Of a DNA stretch of 64,000 nt, positions 27,385 to 36,359 are shown one piece after another. This stretch comes from Farysia itapuensis (Eukaryota; Basidiomycota; Ustilaginomycetes; Ustilaginales; Ustilaginaceae). Positions within the stretch are counted from its first letter, which is position 1; each line of letters begins with the position of its first letter. The stretch is taken from assembly GCA_023212645.1 (NCBI GenBank), contig JALBYC010000003.1, forward strand, positions 62,001 to 126,000, written 5' to 3'. A program made the position numbers and the translations under genes. The notes beneath the pieces are model-generated. The model worked only from the letters and a program-made list of their open reading frames with translations, had not been told where the DNA came from and did no database searches.

Positions 27385-29127
27385 TTAGAACTGCAGCTTC
27401 TTGACACGGAGAGGCATGCCGGCATTGGCGGTGCCGGCGCCGGACTCTTGACTCACACGAGGGCGAACAATGAGCGCCTGATGCTGCTTGATTTCGACAC
27501 CAGGCTCCGGCGACAACTCAAAGTGTCGCAGGGTGAGGATGAGGATCGCTTTGATCTCTGTCAGCGCGAATCTTGATCCAATGCACGACTTGGGACCACC
27601 GATGAACGAGTAGATGCCATACGGTGGAAATTTTGCCTTCGCATGAGCTTCGGGCAATTCGCCCCACCGTTCGGGCCGAAACTCATCGGCGTCGGCTCCA
27701 AAGAATTGCGGGTCGTAATTGACGGTCTTGATGCCGATGGTGAGTCGAGCGCCCTTTTTGATGACAAGCTGGGAAATTTTCGAGCCATCTTTGGCGGTGA
27801 TGGGATTCATCAGGGGTAGTACAGCGTCTTGCGTTGCTTCGCGGTCGTTTCCGGGTACCGGTGGGCACAGACGTAAAGTCTCAGAAACGACCCAATCGAG
27901 GTACTTGAGATCGTCGCTCCAAATGTCGTCGTAACCAAGATCCTCAGCCTGAAGTTCGTGCAAAGGAACGCCTTTATGTTGCTGAATGACTTTATCGATT
28001 GTGGAACGGACCTTGCGCTGGATCTCCGGATACCGCGAGAGAAAGTAGAGGACCCAAGAAGTGGTCACAGAGCTTGTCTCGTACCCGGCGAAGAAGAAAG
28101 TGCGAATCTGGCCCGAGATCTCTTCGTCTGTCATAGTCTCACTGGACTGACCCGACTTGTTTCCTTGAATAAGAAGGGAGAGTAAATCTTTCCTGCCCTG
28201 GAGGTCATCGCCTTCTTTGTCTACCTTTTGGCGGGCGTTACGCACAATATCCATGGTCACGCTCTCCATAACACGGTTCACTTTGGTAATACGCCGATTG
28301 GCGTCGCTGACCGGCCATGTACATGCCTTGGGGTACAGGAGAGCCGATAGACCGAGGTGGACGGCTCTTCCGAGGCCAAAGTCAATCGCGGCTTGGTTGA
28401 CCGAATTAAAGGCTGAAGAGAGCTCAGATCCGGAACGTCCCTTGTCAAGTGCCAGGCACTCATAGCCGAAACCAGCCATGCCGATAATGTCGAGCATGAC
28501 ACAGTCAAGCCACTCTGCAAAATCTACAGTGGTCGAGCCGCTTGCCAAATTCTGGTCTATCTTGCGGCACATCAAGTCGCCGTACTTGCAGAAGATCGGC
28601 GTCAGCTCCTTCATGTGTGCCGCGGTGAAAGCAGGCGCCATGAGTCGGCGCTGTCGACGATGTGCATTTTCGTACCGAGTGACTATGCCATCGCCGACAA
28701 TGAAGACGATGATGCTTGAGCGTAGGAGGTCGCTCTGAAAATTGTCAATGTCGGACAAGATATGGTTCAATGCGTGCGGATCGGCAATGTAGATCGTCTC
28801 GCCACCTAAGGGCTCTGGAAAGACAAAGACGGATGACCCGAGGCTCCGACTGTAGTGCTTGCAGACTTCGCCAGGTCCAGACACGTTCTGAGTAGTGCCA
28901 TTCTCATCGACGTAGGTGAGGCCTTTTGCTTCGACTATGCGCTGACCGAGCAAATAAGAAGCGCGTTCAGGCGCGGGAAGATTTCGGTACGGCGAAGGGT
29001 ATAGTATGGGCTTGAGTATGAGCTTGTACGAAACGTAGAGCGACAACAATGTAAAAAGACTCGTGAATGGATGCGTCAGTGCCGACTGCAAGATTGAGTG
29101 CGCATGCTGCTCTCTTGACAACGCCAT
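27385..29127 (-). CDS. Cytochrome P450 monooxygenase
   Basis: A single exon encodes 580 residues from the first ATG, 29127. An N-terminal membrane anchor (FTSLFTLLSLYVSYKLILKPIL) is followed by a proline-rich hinge (YPSPYRNLPAPE). The P450 core shows an HRRQRRLMAPAF C-helix region and the I-helix oxygen-binding motif FFFAGYETSSVTTSW. It also has the K-helix ExxR (SETLRLCPPVP), the PERF-like FRPERW, and the heme loop FIGGPKSCIGSRFALTEIK with the Cys ligand. All invariant residues are present, so it should be active at the ER with a P450 reductase. The layout is similar to CYP4/CYP5xx-like fungal families, which often hydroxylate fatty acids or alkanes, but the substrate is not deducible. It is convergent with the MAT-like gene, 56 bp apart. 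Confidence 0.93.
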   Translation of the reverse strand: MALSREQHAHSILQSALTHPFTSLFTLLSLYVSYKLILKPILYPSPYRNLPAPERASYLLGQRIVEAKGLTYVDENGTTQNVSGPGEVCKHYSRSLGSSVFVFPEPLGGETIYIADPHALNHILSDIDNFQSDLLRSSIIVFIVGDGIVTRYENAHRRQRRLMAPAFTAAHMKELTPIFCKYGDLMCRKIDQNLASGSTTVDFAEWLDCVMLDIIGMAGFGYECLALDKGRSGSELSSAFNSVNQAAIDFGLGRAVHLGLSALLYPKACTWPVSDANRRITKVNRVMESVTMDIVRNARQKVDKEGDDLQGRKDLLSLLIQGNKSGQSSETMTDEEISGQIRTFFFAGYETSSVTTSWVLYFLSRYPEIQRKVRSTIDKVIQQHKGVPLHELQAEDLGYDDIWSDDLKYLDWVVSETLRLCPPVPGNDREATQDAVLPLMNPITAKDGSKISQLVIKKGARLTIGIKTVNYDPQFFGADADEFRPERWGELPEAHAKAKFPPYGIYSFIGGPKSCIGSRFALTEIKAILILTLRHFELSPEPGVEIKQHQALIVRPRVSQESGAGTANAGMPLRVKKLQF

Positions 29128-29574
29128 GCTTCTTCTTGTCGGACAGTGCAAGGTTGTGCAGTAAACCTAAATTTGATGCATCTTAGTGGAGGCGGCAAAC
29201 AGCTCAACTGCTCAAGTCATCGAAAACGCGAATCTGACAACTTGTTCTTCTCTTGTTTGCCCGATTGCCCGATTCGCGCGCATGCGAGACGAAAATCTCC
29301 TCCCCCGCATGATGATGATGGAGTCGCCGTTGACCACTTTTCAGATTTTCAGCAATTTCTCTGAGATTTGCCGTTCCCGCGCTCGCCTGTTCGATCTGGG
29401 CCGCGAATTCAGTCACCGCCCGTCTGCGTTCCACCTTCCTTCCCAAAGTTCAACAGCTCCAAGCATCGGTCGGCACCATCAACGCGCGCACACCTTGCCC
29501 CCATCGTACCCGTTAACATCATCATCATCATCGTTGTGTCCCACTCTAGCTAACAGAGCCGTCACGATTTCGTC
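29128..29574. other. Divergent promoter region with short CAT microsatellite
   Basis: This 447-bp region lies between the P450 start and the surface-protein start. It contains a short run of CAT/ATC repeats near 29519-29535 and several pyrimidine-rich tracts. A frame of about 138 codons is open across the plus strand (29186-29602) but overlaps the start of the secreted-protein gene in another frame and has no recognisable content. Confidence 0.4.
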
Positions 29575-30165
29575 ATGCGTTTTTCCTTTGCGGCAGTTCT
29601 GATGCTGGCATTGGCGGCTTTGCTTGCCGTTGCCCAAGACACGCTACTCGAACGATCTCTGGATGCTGCCACACCGGCGTCACAAGCTGGCCTTCTCACT
29701 GAACGCGATCTGCTTGAAGCACGCCAAGCGACAAATACGACGTCCACCTCTGCTGCACCTGCTTCTACAGCTTCCGGATCCGCACCTGATGGTGGCGACG
29801 CGACTATCACGGAAAGCAACTGCTCGTACACCAACCATCTCGCCGTAAACCAACAGGCAAGTTGGGGCTCCGGAATCATCAACACCTGCTGTGGCTTTGC
29901 GCAGGGCACTGAATGCTGGTACCGCAGACAGGCGGACGTCTCGCCACAGGATGAGTGTAACATCCCGAGCTGTGACGATCTTCTGTCCGAGGATCCCACT
30001 CGCATGGACGGCTTCGTACCACTCACATCTACCAATGGAAGCGGCAAGTACAAGAACATTTTCCTCAGTCTTGGTCAACTCAGTGCGGCGACTATTGCTC
30101 TCCCCGCTCTCTGGCTCTCTCTGTCTGTCGCACTCGCGTCTGTCATTGCTTCCACGTACTTCTAA
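29575..30165 (+). CDS. Cysteine-containing secreted protein with GPI-type C-terminus
   Basis: A single exon encodes 196 residues. A signal peptide (MRFSFAAVLMLALAALLAVAQ) is followed by a possible propeptide containing LTERDLLEARQ, a KR/AR-type processing region. A Ser/Thr/Ala stretch precedes a compact domain with Cys in SNCSYTN, NTCCGFAQGTECW and DECNIPSCDDLL, seven Cys in all. N-glycosylation sequons include NTTS, NCS and NGS. The C-terminus has the pattern of a GPI signal: small residues (STNGSGKYKN) and then a long hydrophobic run to the end (IALPALWLSLSVALASVIASTYF). I recognise no named family. It is likely a cell-wall or plasma-membrane surface protein. Confidence 0.72.
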   Translation: MRFSFAAVLMLALAALLAVAQDTLLERSLDAATPASQAGLLTERDLLEARQATNTTSTSAAPASTASGSAPDGGDATITESNCSYTNHLAVNQQASWGSGIINTCCGFAQGTECWYRRQADVSPQDECNIPSCDDLLSEDPTRMDGFVPLTSTNGSGKYKNIFLSLGQLSAATIALPALWLSLSVALASVIASTYF

Positions 30166-30337
30166 ATTTTATCCCCCCCTGGATCAGCCCCCTTTCCACA
30201 CCTCCGTTCCGCACCTGCTTCGTTCTGCGCTGCGATATTGTCATTATATTAGGACTTTAGCTATTCTTGTTTCCCCACATTTTTGATAATGTCTGTGCTC
30301 AGACCGGCGTTGGTGGAAAATGAAAATATCGGGCGAG

Positions 30338-31609
30338 CTAGAAGGAGTCATTGTCGCTCTGTTCGCTAGCACTTTCCACGTCGATGAATTCCCCGTCACT
30401 CCCGCGCTCGCGCTGGAGACCGCCAGCTGTGGACGAAACTTTCTTGTGTCGGTCGACGTTTCCATACCCTGCTTGTAGAGGTAGTTCTGGGCTCGACCGC
30501 CGCCGCGTGCCTGTGAGCTGAACGCTCTCATCATCATCGTCATCGTCGTCATCCTCCTCATCGTCTTCATCGTCATCTTCGTCGTCATCGTCTGCGGCGA
30601 TGGACTCGTTCGATTTACGGTTGTCCATGCCAACAGCTAGGGCGACATCGTCCTCCGAAACCTCCCCCTCTTCATCATCGTCTTGCGCGTCAAAGTCAGC
30701 GTCTGAGCCTTGATCTGATCCGAGATCTCTGAATGAATCCCCGCCGTCTTCGTCAGACTCGTCTTCGTCTCTTCGCTTACGTTTCGTGCCGTTCCCATTT
30801 CCTGTCCCCATCATGCTCTTGGGAGGTCGACCTCTTGGCTTTGCTGCAGAGTCGGCTTCTTGCAGGGCAGATTCCGAGCCTGCTCGGTTGTTGCGCTTGT
30901 TGTTGAGCGGGTTGAGCGGTGATCCATTCAGGACGGTCGAGTTACTTAGACCGGAGGGGGCGAAAGGCTGTGACGAATGACTGCGAACCATGCTACCGGA
31001 GAGCAAATCCGACGGTGGTGGTGTGGGCGAGCTCGTCTTGATCTTTTTGCTCATCCGTGCGTTGGCAACAGAGTTTGCTGAAAAGGGACTGAGCGCTCTC
31101 TTGTCGCCGTTTGTGGATGTGCTGCTTTTGAGCTTGGACTTTCTGATGAAGGAGTCGTCGTCCAAGTCGCTGCTGTACTTGGGCGTGCCAAAGCGATTAG
31201 GTGTGGAGCTGTGGGTAGAGCCCTTTGCTGTTCGAGCTGCGCCTTTGCGACCACCTTTGGATCCCATTCCCATGCACTTTGCCAGGTGTGTGGCATATCG
31301 GTTAGAGCTGACCTGTCTCGAGCAGACAAGACATTCGAACAAAGGGTTGTTGGAGTAGTAGTCTGGCTTGTGTCCTTGTGAGCCAGACGGATCTGTACTG
31401 GATCTAGTAGCGTCTTCGGTGCTTGCGCTGCTAGATGCCTTGTACCCTGCTGCAGGCGTGTGCATTCCACAACGTGTTCCACAAAGCGTGCATATCGCCC
31501 GCGCGCGTTTGACGCTTGCATGCGTCGTCAAGGCCGTATCGAGCACAAACTCGCCAAGAAGCGAGCTGAGAAACTTGCTCGCTATGGCCGCCTTTGGATC
31601 CGACGACAT
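30338..31609 (-). CDS. SGF11: Sgf11-like SAGA deubiquitinase-module subunit, unusually long
   Basis: The frame encodes 423 residues from the ATG at 31609; an upstream extension of 8 codons is possible. An N-terminal helix (IASKFLSSLLGEFVLDTAL) and a CTLCGTRCGMH element precede the Sgf11 zinc finger, FECLVCSRQVSSNRYATHLAKC, which has the C-x2-C-H-C ligands. In Sgf11 this finger binds the nucleosome acidic patch and activates the Ubp8 deubiquitinase on H2B. The remaining 270 residues are Ser/Lys-rich, then a Pro/Arg motif (KPRGRPPKSMM, AT-hook like), then long Asp/Glu runs near residues 320-390. Yeast Sgf11 is about 99 residues, so the C-terminal extension is new. The acidic run is made of GAT/GAC/GAG codons that could expand by slippage. 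Confidence 0.78.
   Translation of the reverse strand: MSSDPKAAIASKFLSSLLGEFVLDTALTTHASVKRARAICTLCGTRCGMHTPAAGYKASSSASTEDATRSSTDPSGSQGHKPDYYSNNPLFECLVCSRQVSSNRYATHLAKCMGMGSKGGRKGAARTAKGSTHSSTPNRFGTPKYSSDLDDDSFIRKSKLKSSTSTNGDKRALSPFSANSVANARMSKKIKTSSPTPPPSDLLSGSMVRSHSSQPFAPSGLSNSTVLNGSPLNPLNNKRNNRAGSESALQEADSAAKPRGRPPKSMMGTGNGNGTKRKRRDEDESDEDGGDSFRDLGSDQGSDADFDAQDDDEEGEVSEDDVALAVGMDNRKSNESIAADDDDEDDDEDDEEDDDDDDDDESVQLTGTRRRSSPELPLQAGYGNVDRHKKVSSTAGGLQRERGSDGEFIDVESASEQSDNDSF
30528..30592. repeat. Trinucleotide (TCR/ATC-type) low-complexity tract in Sgf11-like gene
   Basis: An impure run of CATCATCGTC-like triplets, on the plus strand, encodes the poly-Asp/Glu block of the Sgf11-like protein on the minus strand. 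It is a likely site of length variation between isolates. Confidence 0.7.
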
Positions 31610-32180
31610 GCTGTGCTTGATGACGCTGGTCAATCGACGGAGCCAGATTTGCTATACACACAGAGTTGAACAAAGTGGAGCCAGCGTCACCGGCGTCGGC
31701 TGGCGTCGAACAAATTAACAGAGGTCGTCGTGTTAGAGTAGCAAACAGGTCCACAAACGGCGCGACGACGTAACGGACTAACGGACAAAGTTTGCTTCGG
31801 TCAAGAAGAGCATGAATTTTGACCAACGTGTGCAAGCGAGCCCGAGATTGCCGTCTTTAGGAGATTCCGGCCATACCCTCTAGAGTCCATGTGGGGGATA
31901 GAGATATTGGAGCGAGCCAGCCGAATTTGATCAAGACCCGTTCTATTGACCGTCCGTCGTGCGTCCACTGTGACTGTGACGTGCCCAATTTTTTAGCCAT
32001 CAAAGTTGAACCTCGGCTGATACAGTTTGACGTGCGTTTGACAAAAGCATAGTCCCACCCTTACCTCCGTCGTCCCTCATCGATTTCTTCTCACGCCCGA
32101 CATGCTGCGCTTGTGACCCCGCCACGCAACCTATCAAGATCCTACGCACCAACACACAATCGAGGGGTATCGCCAGGGTC
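31610..32180. other. Divergent promoter region
   Basis: This 571-bp stretch separates the divergent Sgf11-like and arrestin genes. It contains a short AT-rich core and a pyrimidine tract (GTTTGACGTGCGTTTGACAAAAG around 32028). Open frames are short and show no protein-like pattern. No further element can be supported. Confidence 0.4.
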
Positions 32181-34769
32181 ATGTCACCAGCATGCGTGAA
32201 CATTACTCAGCTCGAGCCGGTCGTCTTCCTGCGAGGTCAGTCAGCCTCTGGTGAGGATGCTAGAGGCCGACGTCGTCCCGTCGATTTCGACGCACCTCCC
32301 TCACAGTTAAGAGCCCTCGTCACACTCAACTTACCCAAACCATCCAAGATCAAAGAGATCTCAGTCTGCCTCACAGGTACAGCACGAACTGACTGGCCGG
32401 AAGGCATCGGTCCAAACCGTCTTGAGACGGTCGAAGAAGTCACCATCTTCCAGCACAGTCTTACACTCTACAATGCCAAGCTTGAGCCATCCAGCTCTGG
32501 GAGGCCGAGAAGCAACTCTGTAGGACCTGGTATTGGACTCGTAGACGACGTAGATTGGGAGCATGCTGCAGCAACACATGCAGGCAGCAGTAACCCATCC
32601 AGACCTTCTGCAACACCGTCACGTCGCGATGAACCACGCTCGCAAAGCTCTGCCAGCGGTGGAAGCAATCTCGCTCGTCAAATCGCTGAAGCTGCAGCCA
32701 AAGCTGGTACCGCCATTATCCCACCAACTCTCCGACCGGAAATCGGCCTGGTGAAGCCCAAAGATTCCAACGTCAACAAGAGCCGACCTTCGCTCAACCG
32801 TCCTTCCTTGAATCGTACAGGCTCAGGAACTACTTCGTGGTCTGCGGTCCACAATGACTCATACAACACCAGCCCGACCCAAACTCCGGCAATTCAGCCG
32901 CACAGTGCCTCACCGTCATACTCCCCTAATGCATCTCGTTCCGACACAAGCCGCGACCAATCTCACCAAGATCTGGACCGTTGGCACGACTACTTCGAGG
33001 CGAGAGGTCAGGAACGTCCTCCTCTGTACGCGCCACGGTCTGCTCCTCTGGATGGTTACGATACATGGCCCTCGAACCTGGTCGCTGCCACGCCTGCCTC
33101 TTACAGTCCCACCGACACTGTCACGGTATCACCCACCGAGACACATCCATCCGCACCCGCTTCAGCTACATCTCCTCAAGCCAACGCCCATCCTCCTTCC
33201 CGGAGCATCTTGCACAGTCAAATGGGTAGCACAAGTCGACCTAATGATCACACAGTTCGCTTTGATCCACAGTACCACATTGACCAGGCAACTCCGTCCG
33301 CATCACACGCAAATGGACGCTCCACGTCTAGAAGTACGCCAACACACAGTAGAAGAGGCTCTGTTGAAACCATCGAAACCAACAAGAATAACAACAAGTC
33401 TAAAGCCACGAGCAAGAGTCCCGTGGACAACAAGATCAAGAAAGCAGGCCTCAAGAATTTAATCCAGGGCTTGCTTAAAGAACCCGAGTCGAAGCCAAAT
33501 GGTGAAGATGCCGTTGGCTCCGAGTCAAAGGAATTCAAGAAGGGCACGTATACCTACCCAATAAGCATTTCGCTTCCGTCCAACTTGCCGCCTACATTGC
33601 ACGCTGATTTTGGCTTCAATCGCTACGTCTTCAAGGTCAACGTGGTCCGCACGGGAGCTTTGACACCCAATCTGATAGCTGAACGGGAGATCAAGCTCAT
33701 TCACGCACCTGATGAGGACGCATTGGACGAAACAGATTCAATTGTCGTCGAGCGATGTTGGGAGGACGTGCTATCGTACATGGTCGTCTTCAGTGGGAAA
33801 AGCTTTCCCATCGGACAAAAGATTCCGCTATGGCTCAAGTTTGTTCCACTCGGTAAAGTCAAGATTCACCGCATCTTAGCTACGCTGGAAGAGAGAACGG
33901 ACTACTTTGCCAAAGGACGAAGGGTTGCACGTCACGAGGTTCCGAGGAAATGGACCCTGCTCAAGCTCGCACAGACTTCAGGCACCGCACCGATACTGCC
34001 CATCATGTCTGAGTCGGCCGATGCCCTTGACCAGAGTCCTATTGCACCCCTTGCCAGGGCTGCAGCTGGCGAAGATTCAGCCTCGGACAAGCTTCCGTCC
34101 ATTCTTGACCCAACCGGGCCGTGGGAACTGGCAACTGACCTTCTCATTCCAGCTTCAGGGACCACACGGATCAATCTGAGCACTAACCACACCAAGTCCA
34201 ACATTGCTGTGCATCACATGATTCGGCTGGCCATCCGAGTAGAAAAGCCAGACGGAGTCATGGGCGATGGTAGTCATGGAGCACCATCCAGCAGCGCGAA
34301 ACAGGACCACAAGCTGTATGACATCGTTATTGAAGCCCCCATTACCCTCACATCGACACACACAGCTGTAGAATGGACGTCACTACCCAATTATTGGGAC
34401 CTACCGGCCGAGCCTACAGTTGGAGATGCTTCCAACAGCGCCGCGTCTGACCTTCAGATCAGGCCAAATATGCCTTCGCCTGTCCTGACTAGCAGGACCG
34501 GAATCGCTGGCGTCTCTCCGGGTGGACCAGTGTCTCCACCGCTGACGCGTCCACCTTCGCAAGGCGGACAAGCGTCACGCAACCCAGCGCAGTCGTCACG
34601 ACGCTGGCTCGCTCTGAGCGCCGACCACATTGGCCGAGATGGAAACACCAATTCGAGCAGCAATGCGACTGAGCAGTCTTCTGCGCCACCTCCGCCGGCC
34701 TATCGTCCCAACGTACGGCAAGGCGAAACCATTGTCTCTGCCTCTGCGCCCCCTGCTGCACCTACTTAG
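32181..34769 (+). CDS. Alpha-arrestin (Rsp5/Nedd4 ubiquitin-ligase adaptor)
   Basis: A single exon encodes 862 residues. The N-terminal arrestin lobe starts with VFLRGQSASGED, then LRALVTLNLPKPSKIKEISVCL and FQHSLTLYNAKLE. A disordered Ser/Thr/Pro/Gly insert fills roughly residues 95-450, including Lys-rich KNNNKSKATSKSP. The C-terminal lobe follows, with GTYTYPISISLPSNLPPTLHADFGFNRYVFKVNVVR, WEDVLSYMVVFSGKSFPIG and KVKIHRILATLEERTDYF. Near the end APPPPAYRPNVRQ contains PPxY (PPAY), the WW-domain docking motif for Rsp5. This fits the Ldb19/Rod1/Art class, which recruits Rsp5 to plasma-membrane transporters for endocytosis. It lies upstream of the AIFM2-like gene, same strand, 203 bp apart. 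Confidence 0.85.
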   Translation: MSPACVNITQLEPVVFLRGQSASGEDARGRRRPVDFDAPPSQLRALVTLNLPKPSKIKEISVCLTGTARTDWPEGIGPNRLETVEEVTIFQHSLTLYNAKLEPSSSGRPRSNSVGPGIGLVDDVDWEHAAATHAGSSNPSRPSATPSRRDEPRSQSSASGGSNLARQIAEAAAKAGTAIIPPTLRPEIGLVKPKDSNVNKSRPSLNRPSLNRTGSGTTSWSAVHNDSYNTSPTQTPAIQPHSASPSYSPNASRSDTSRDQSHQDLDRWHDYFEARGQERPPLYAPRSAPLDGYDTWPSNLVAATPASYSPTDTVTVSPTETHPSAPASATSPQANAHPPSRSILHSQMGSTSRPNDHTVRFDPQYHIDQATPSASHANGRSTSRSTPTHSRRGSVETIETNKNNNKSKATSKSPVDNKIKKAGLKNLIQGLLKEPESKPNGEDAVGSESKEFKKGTYTYPISISLPSNLPPTLHADFGFNRYVFKVNVVRTGALTPNLIAEREIKLIHAPDEDALDETDSIVVERCWEDVLSYMVVFSGKSFPIGQKIPLWLKFVPLGKVKIHRILATLEERTDYFAKGRRVARHEVPRKWTLLKLAQTSGTAPILPIMSESADALDQSPIAPLARAAAGEDSASDKLPSILDPTGPWELATDLLIPASGTTRINLSTNHTKSNIAVHHMIRLAIRVEKPDGVMGDGSHGAPSSSAKQDHKLYDIVIEAPITLTSTHTAVEWTSLPNYWDLPAEPTVGDASNSAASDLQIRPNMPSPVLTSRTGIAGVSPGGPVSPPLTRPPSQGGQASRNPAQSSRRWLALSADHIGRDGNTNSSSNATEQSSAPPPPAYRPNVRQGETIVSASAPPAAPT

Positions 34770-34933
34770 ACACCGCGTCCGGAAATAAGCATTTTCGATA
34801 TCAACGTTAGGACTCGAGGGTCAAAAATCCGACGCATTCAGCCGCGGACCGCGGGGAGTTTAGAGCGACGCGTTGCGACTCCGGATTTTGGAAGTTAAAT
34901 GTGTGCGTTGTGTCAAGGACAATTCTCTGCTGA

Positions 34934-34939
34934 TATAAG
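34934..34939 (+). promoter_or_regulatory. Possible TATA box of the AIFM2-like gene
   Basis: TATAAG lies about 34 bp before the first ATG (34973) and about 88 bp before the in-frame ATG at 35027. The spacing argues that the second ATG may be the functional start, because a TATA box so close to an ATG would leave little or no leader. Confidence 0.35.
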
Positions 34940-34972
34940 ACGACGTGTAACCACTGTGTACTACCAGCTACC

Positions 34973-36226
34973 ATGAGCTTCACCTTTCCTGGCGTCTTCC
35001 CATCCAAACATCTACCTTCACCCAACATGTCGCACAAAAACATTGTTGTTGTCGGTGCAGCAACTGCTGGTCTGACTACCGCCACGCAGCTGGCCAAGAG
35101 TTTGCCTGAATCACACCGCGTGATTCTCATCGAGGCGAACCCGGTTGCCTTCTGGTCCATTTCTGCCCTTCGTGCGTCGGTCGAGCCCGGGTACGAAAAG
35201 GAGATTGTTCGCGACATCACCACCGAAAATGTCTTTGGTGCTGGAAGCCGACACGTCGCTCTTGCTTCGACCAAAGTTGTGGATCTCAAGGAAGACTACA
35301 TTGTCGTCGACCGCGATGTCACCAGCGAGATCAGTGAGACTTCGCTAGACGGCGCCCAGACCAAAATCCCGATCGACAAGGTGGTTCTTGCCATCGGCGC
35401 TCTCTACTCCTTCCCTGCGCGCATCTCTCCCGACTCCAAGACCAAGCAGGACATCTTGAACGATTTCCAGAAACTCCAAGGTCAGGTCAAGGACGCCAAG
35501 CATATCCTCATTGTCGGTGGTGGTCCCACTGGCGTGGAGTTTGCTGGCGAAGTGTCGGAAAGGTACCCGGAGAAAGGCTCTTCCATCACTCTTATTACCA
35601 AGGGAAGCAAGCTGGTCAGCAATGGCAAGGATGCATTCGTAGGTCTGTCGGACAAGCTCGTTGCACAGCTCAAGAAGAAAGGGGTGAAAATTCTGTTCGA
35701 AGACTCTATCGAAGCCGATGACCTCCCTACCGGACCGCTTGGAGAAGTTAGAACGTTCAAGACGGAGACCGGCAAGTCTGTCCAGGCCGACTTCGTGCTG
35801 ATCGGCACCGGCGGCAAGCCCAACACGTCGCTGGTCAAGAGTGTCGACGCTTCCGTCATCAACTCGTCTGGCCAAGTAACGGTCAACCCTGACCTCAGCA
35901 TCAAGTCGTTCAACCCTCTGTGGAAGAAGTACTTTGTAGTAGGTGACGCCAACGATGCGCCGGTGCCCAAGACAAGCTTCATGGCAGGTCAGCACGCCAC
36001 CCACATGGCCAAGAACATTCTCGCCCTCGTCAATGCCGAGACCAAGGGTCAGAAGGGACAGACCAAGGCTGCACCCGGCCCGCCCGGCAACATGATCTCT
36101 GTGCCCCTTGGCAAGTCGGGTGGCGCCAGCTACCTCATGTTCTTCACCGCCGGCGGCTGGGTCACTGGCATGGTCAAAGGCAAATCCCTTTTCCTAGGCA
36201 ACTTTACCGCTTTCTTCAACAAGTAG
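34973..36226 (+). CDS. AIFM2/FSP1-like FAD-dependent oxidoreductase
   Basis: A single exon encodes 417 residues from the ATG at 34973; starting at 35027 would give 399. The FAD-binding strand NIVVVGAATAGLTTATQLAK is a divergent GxGxxG (GAATAG). The second nucleotide-binding motif, HILIVGGGPTGVEFAGEVSE, is the intact NAD(P)H site. LIGTGGKPNTSLV and VVGDANDAPVPK (the FAD-loop VxGD) follow. The order matches AIF-M2/FSP1 and NDH-2-like enzymes, which reduce quinones with NAD(P)H and in animals protect membranes from lipid peroxidation. There is no clear myristoylation site or mitochondrial presequence. The tail is GMVKGKSLFLGNFTAFFNK. Fungal members of this group are often annotated as AIF-like. 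Confidence 0.88.
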   Translation: MSFTFPGVFPSKHLPSPNMSHKNIVVVGAATAGLTTATQLAKSLPESHRVILIEANPVAFWSISALRASVEPGYEKEIVRDITTENVFGAGSRHVALASTKVVDLKEDYIVVDRDVTSEISETSLDGAQTKIPIDKVVLAIGALYSFPARISPDSKTKQDILNDFQKLQGQVKDAKHILIVGGGPTGVEFAGEVSERYPEKGSSITLITKGSKLVSNGKDAFVGLSDKLVAQLKKKGVKILFEDSIEADDLPTGPLGEVRTFKTETGKSVQADFVLIGTGGKPNTSLVKSVDASVINSSGQVTVNPDLSIKSFNPLWKKYFVVGDANDAPVPKTSFMAGQHATHMAKNILALVNAETKGQKGQTKAAPGPPGNMISVPLGKSGGASYLMFFTAGGWVTGMVKGKSLFLGNFTAFFNK

Positions 36227-36359
36227 ACACCGTCTGCGCTTTCCAACCCCCCGCCCTGCTTATATACCCGGCGTTGCAATAGATGGATCCTGTATATTTC
36301 CGTATAGTGTGGTCTAAAGAGTTGATTAACCTGGCCAAAGTGAGTGTAGAGTGAGGGAA

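Noticed and set aside
27385..29127. P450, MAT-like protein and MFS pump as a secondary-metabolite cluster
   Set aside because: No polyketide synthase, NRPS or terpene synthase lies nearby, and the MAT-like protein looks mitochondrial and stand-alone.
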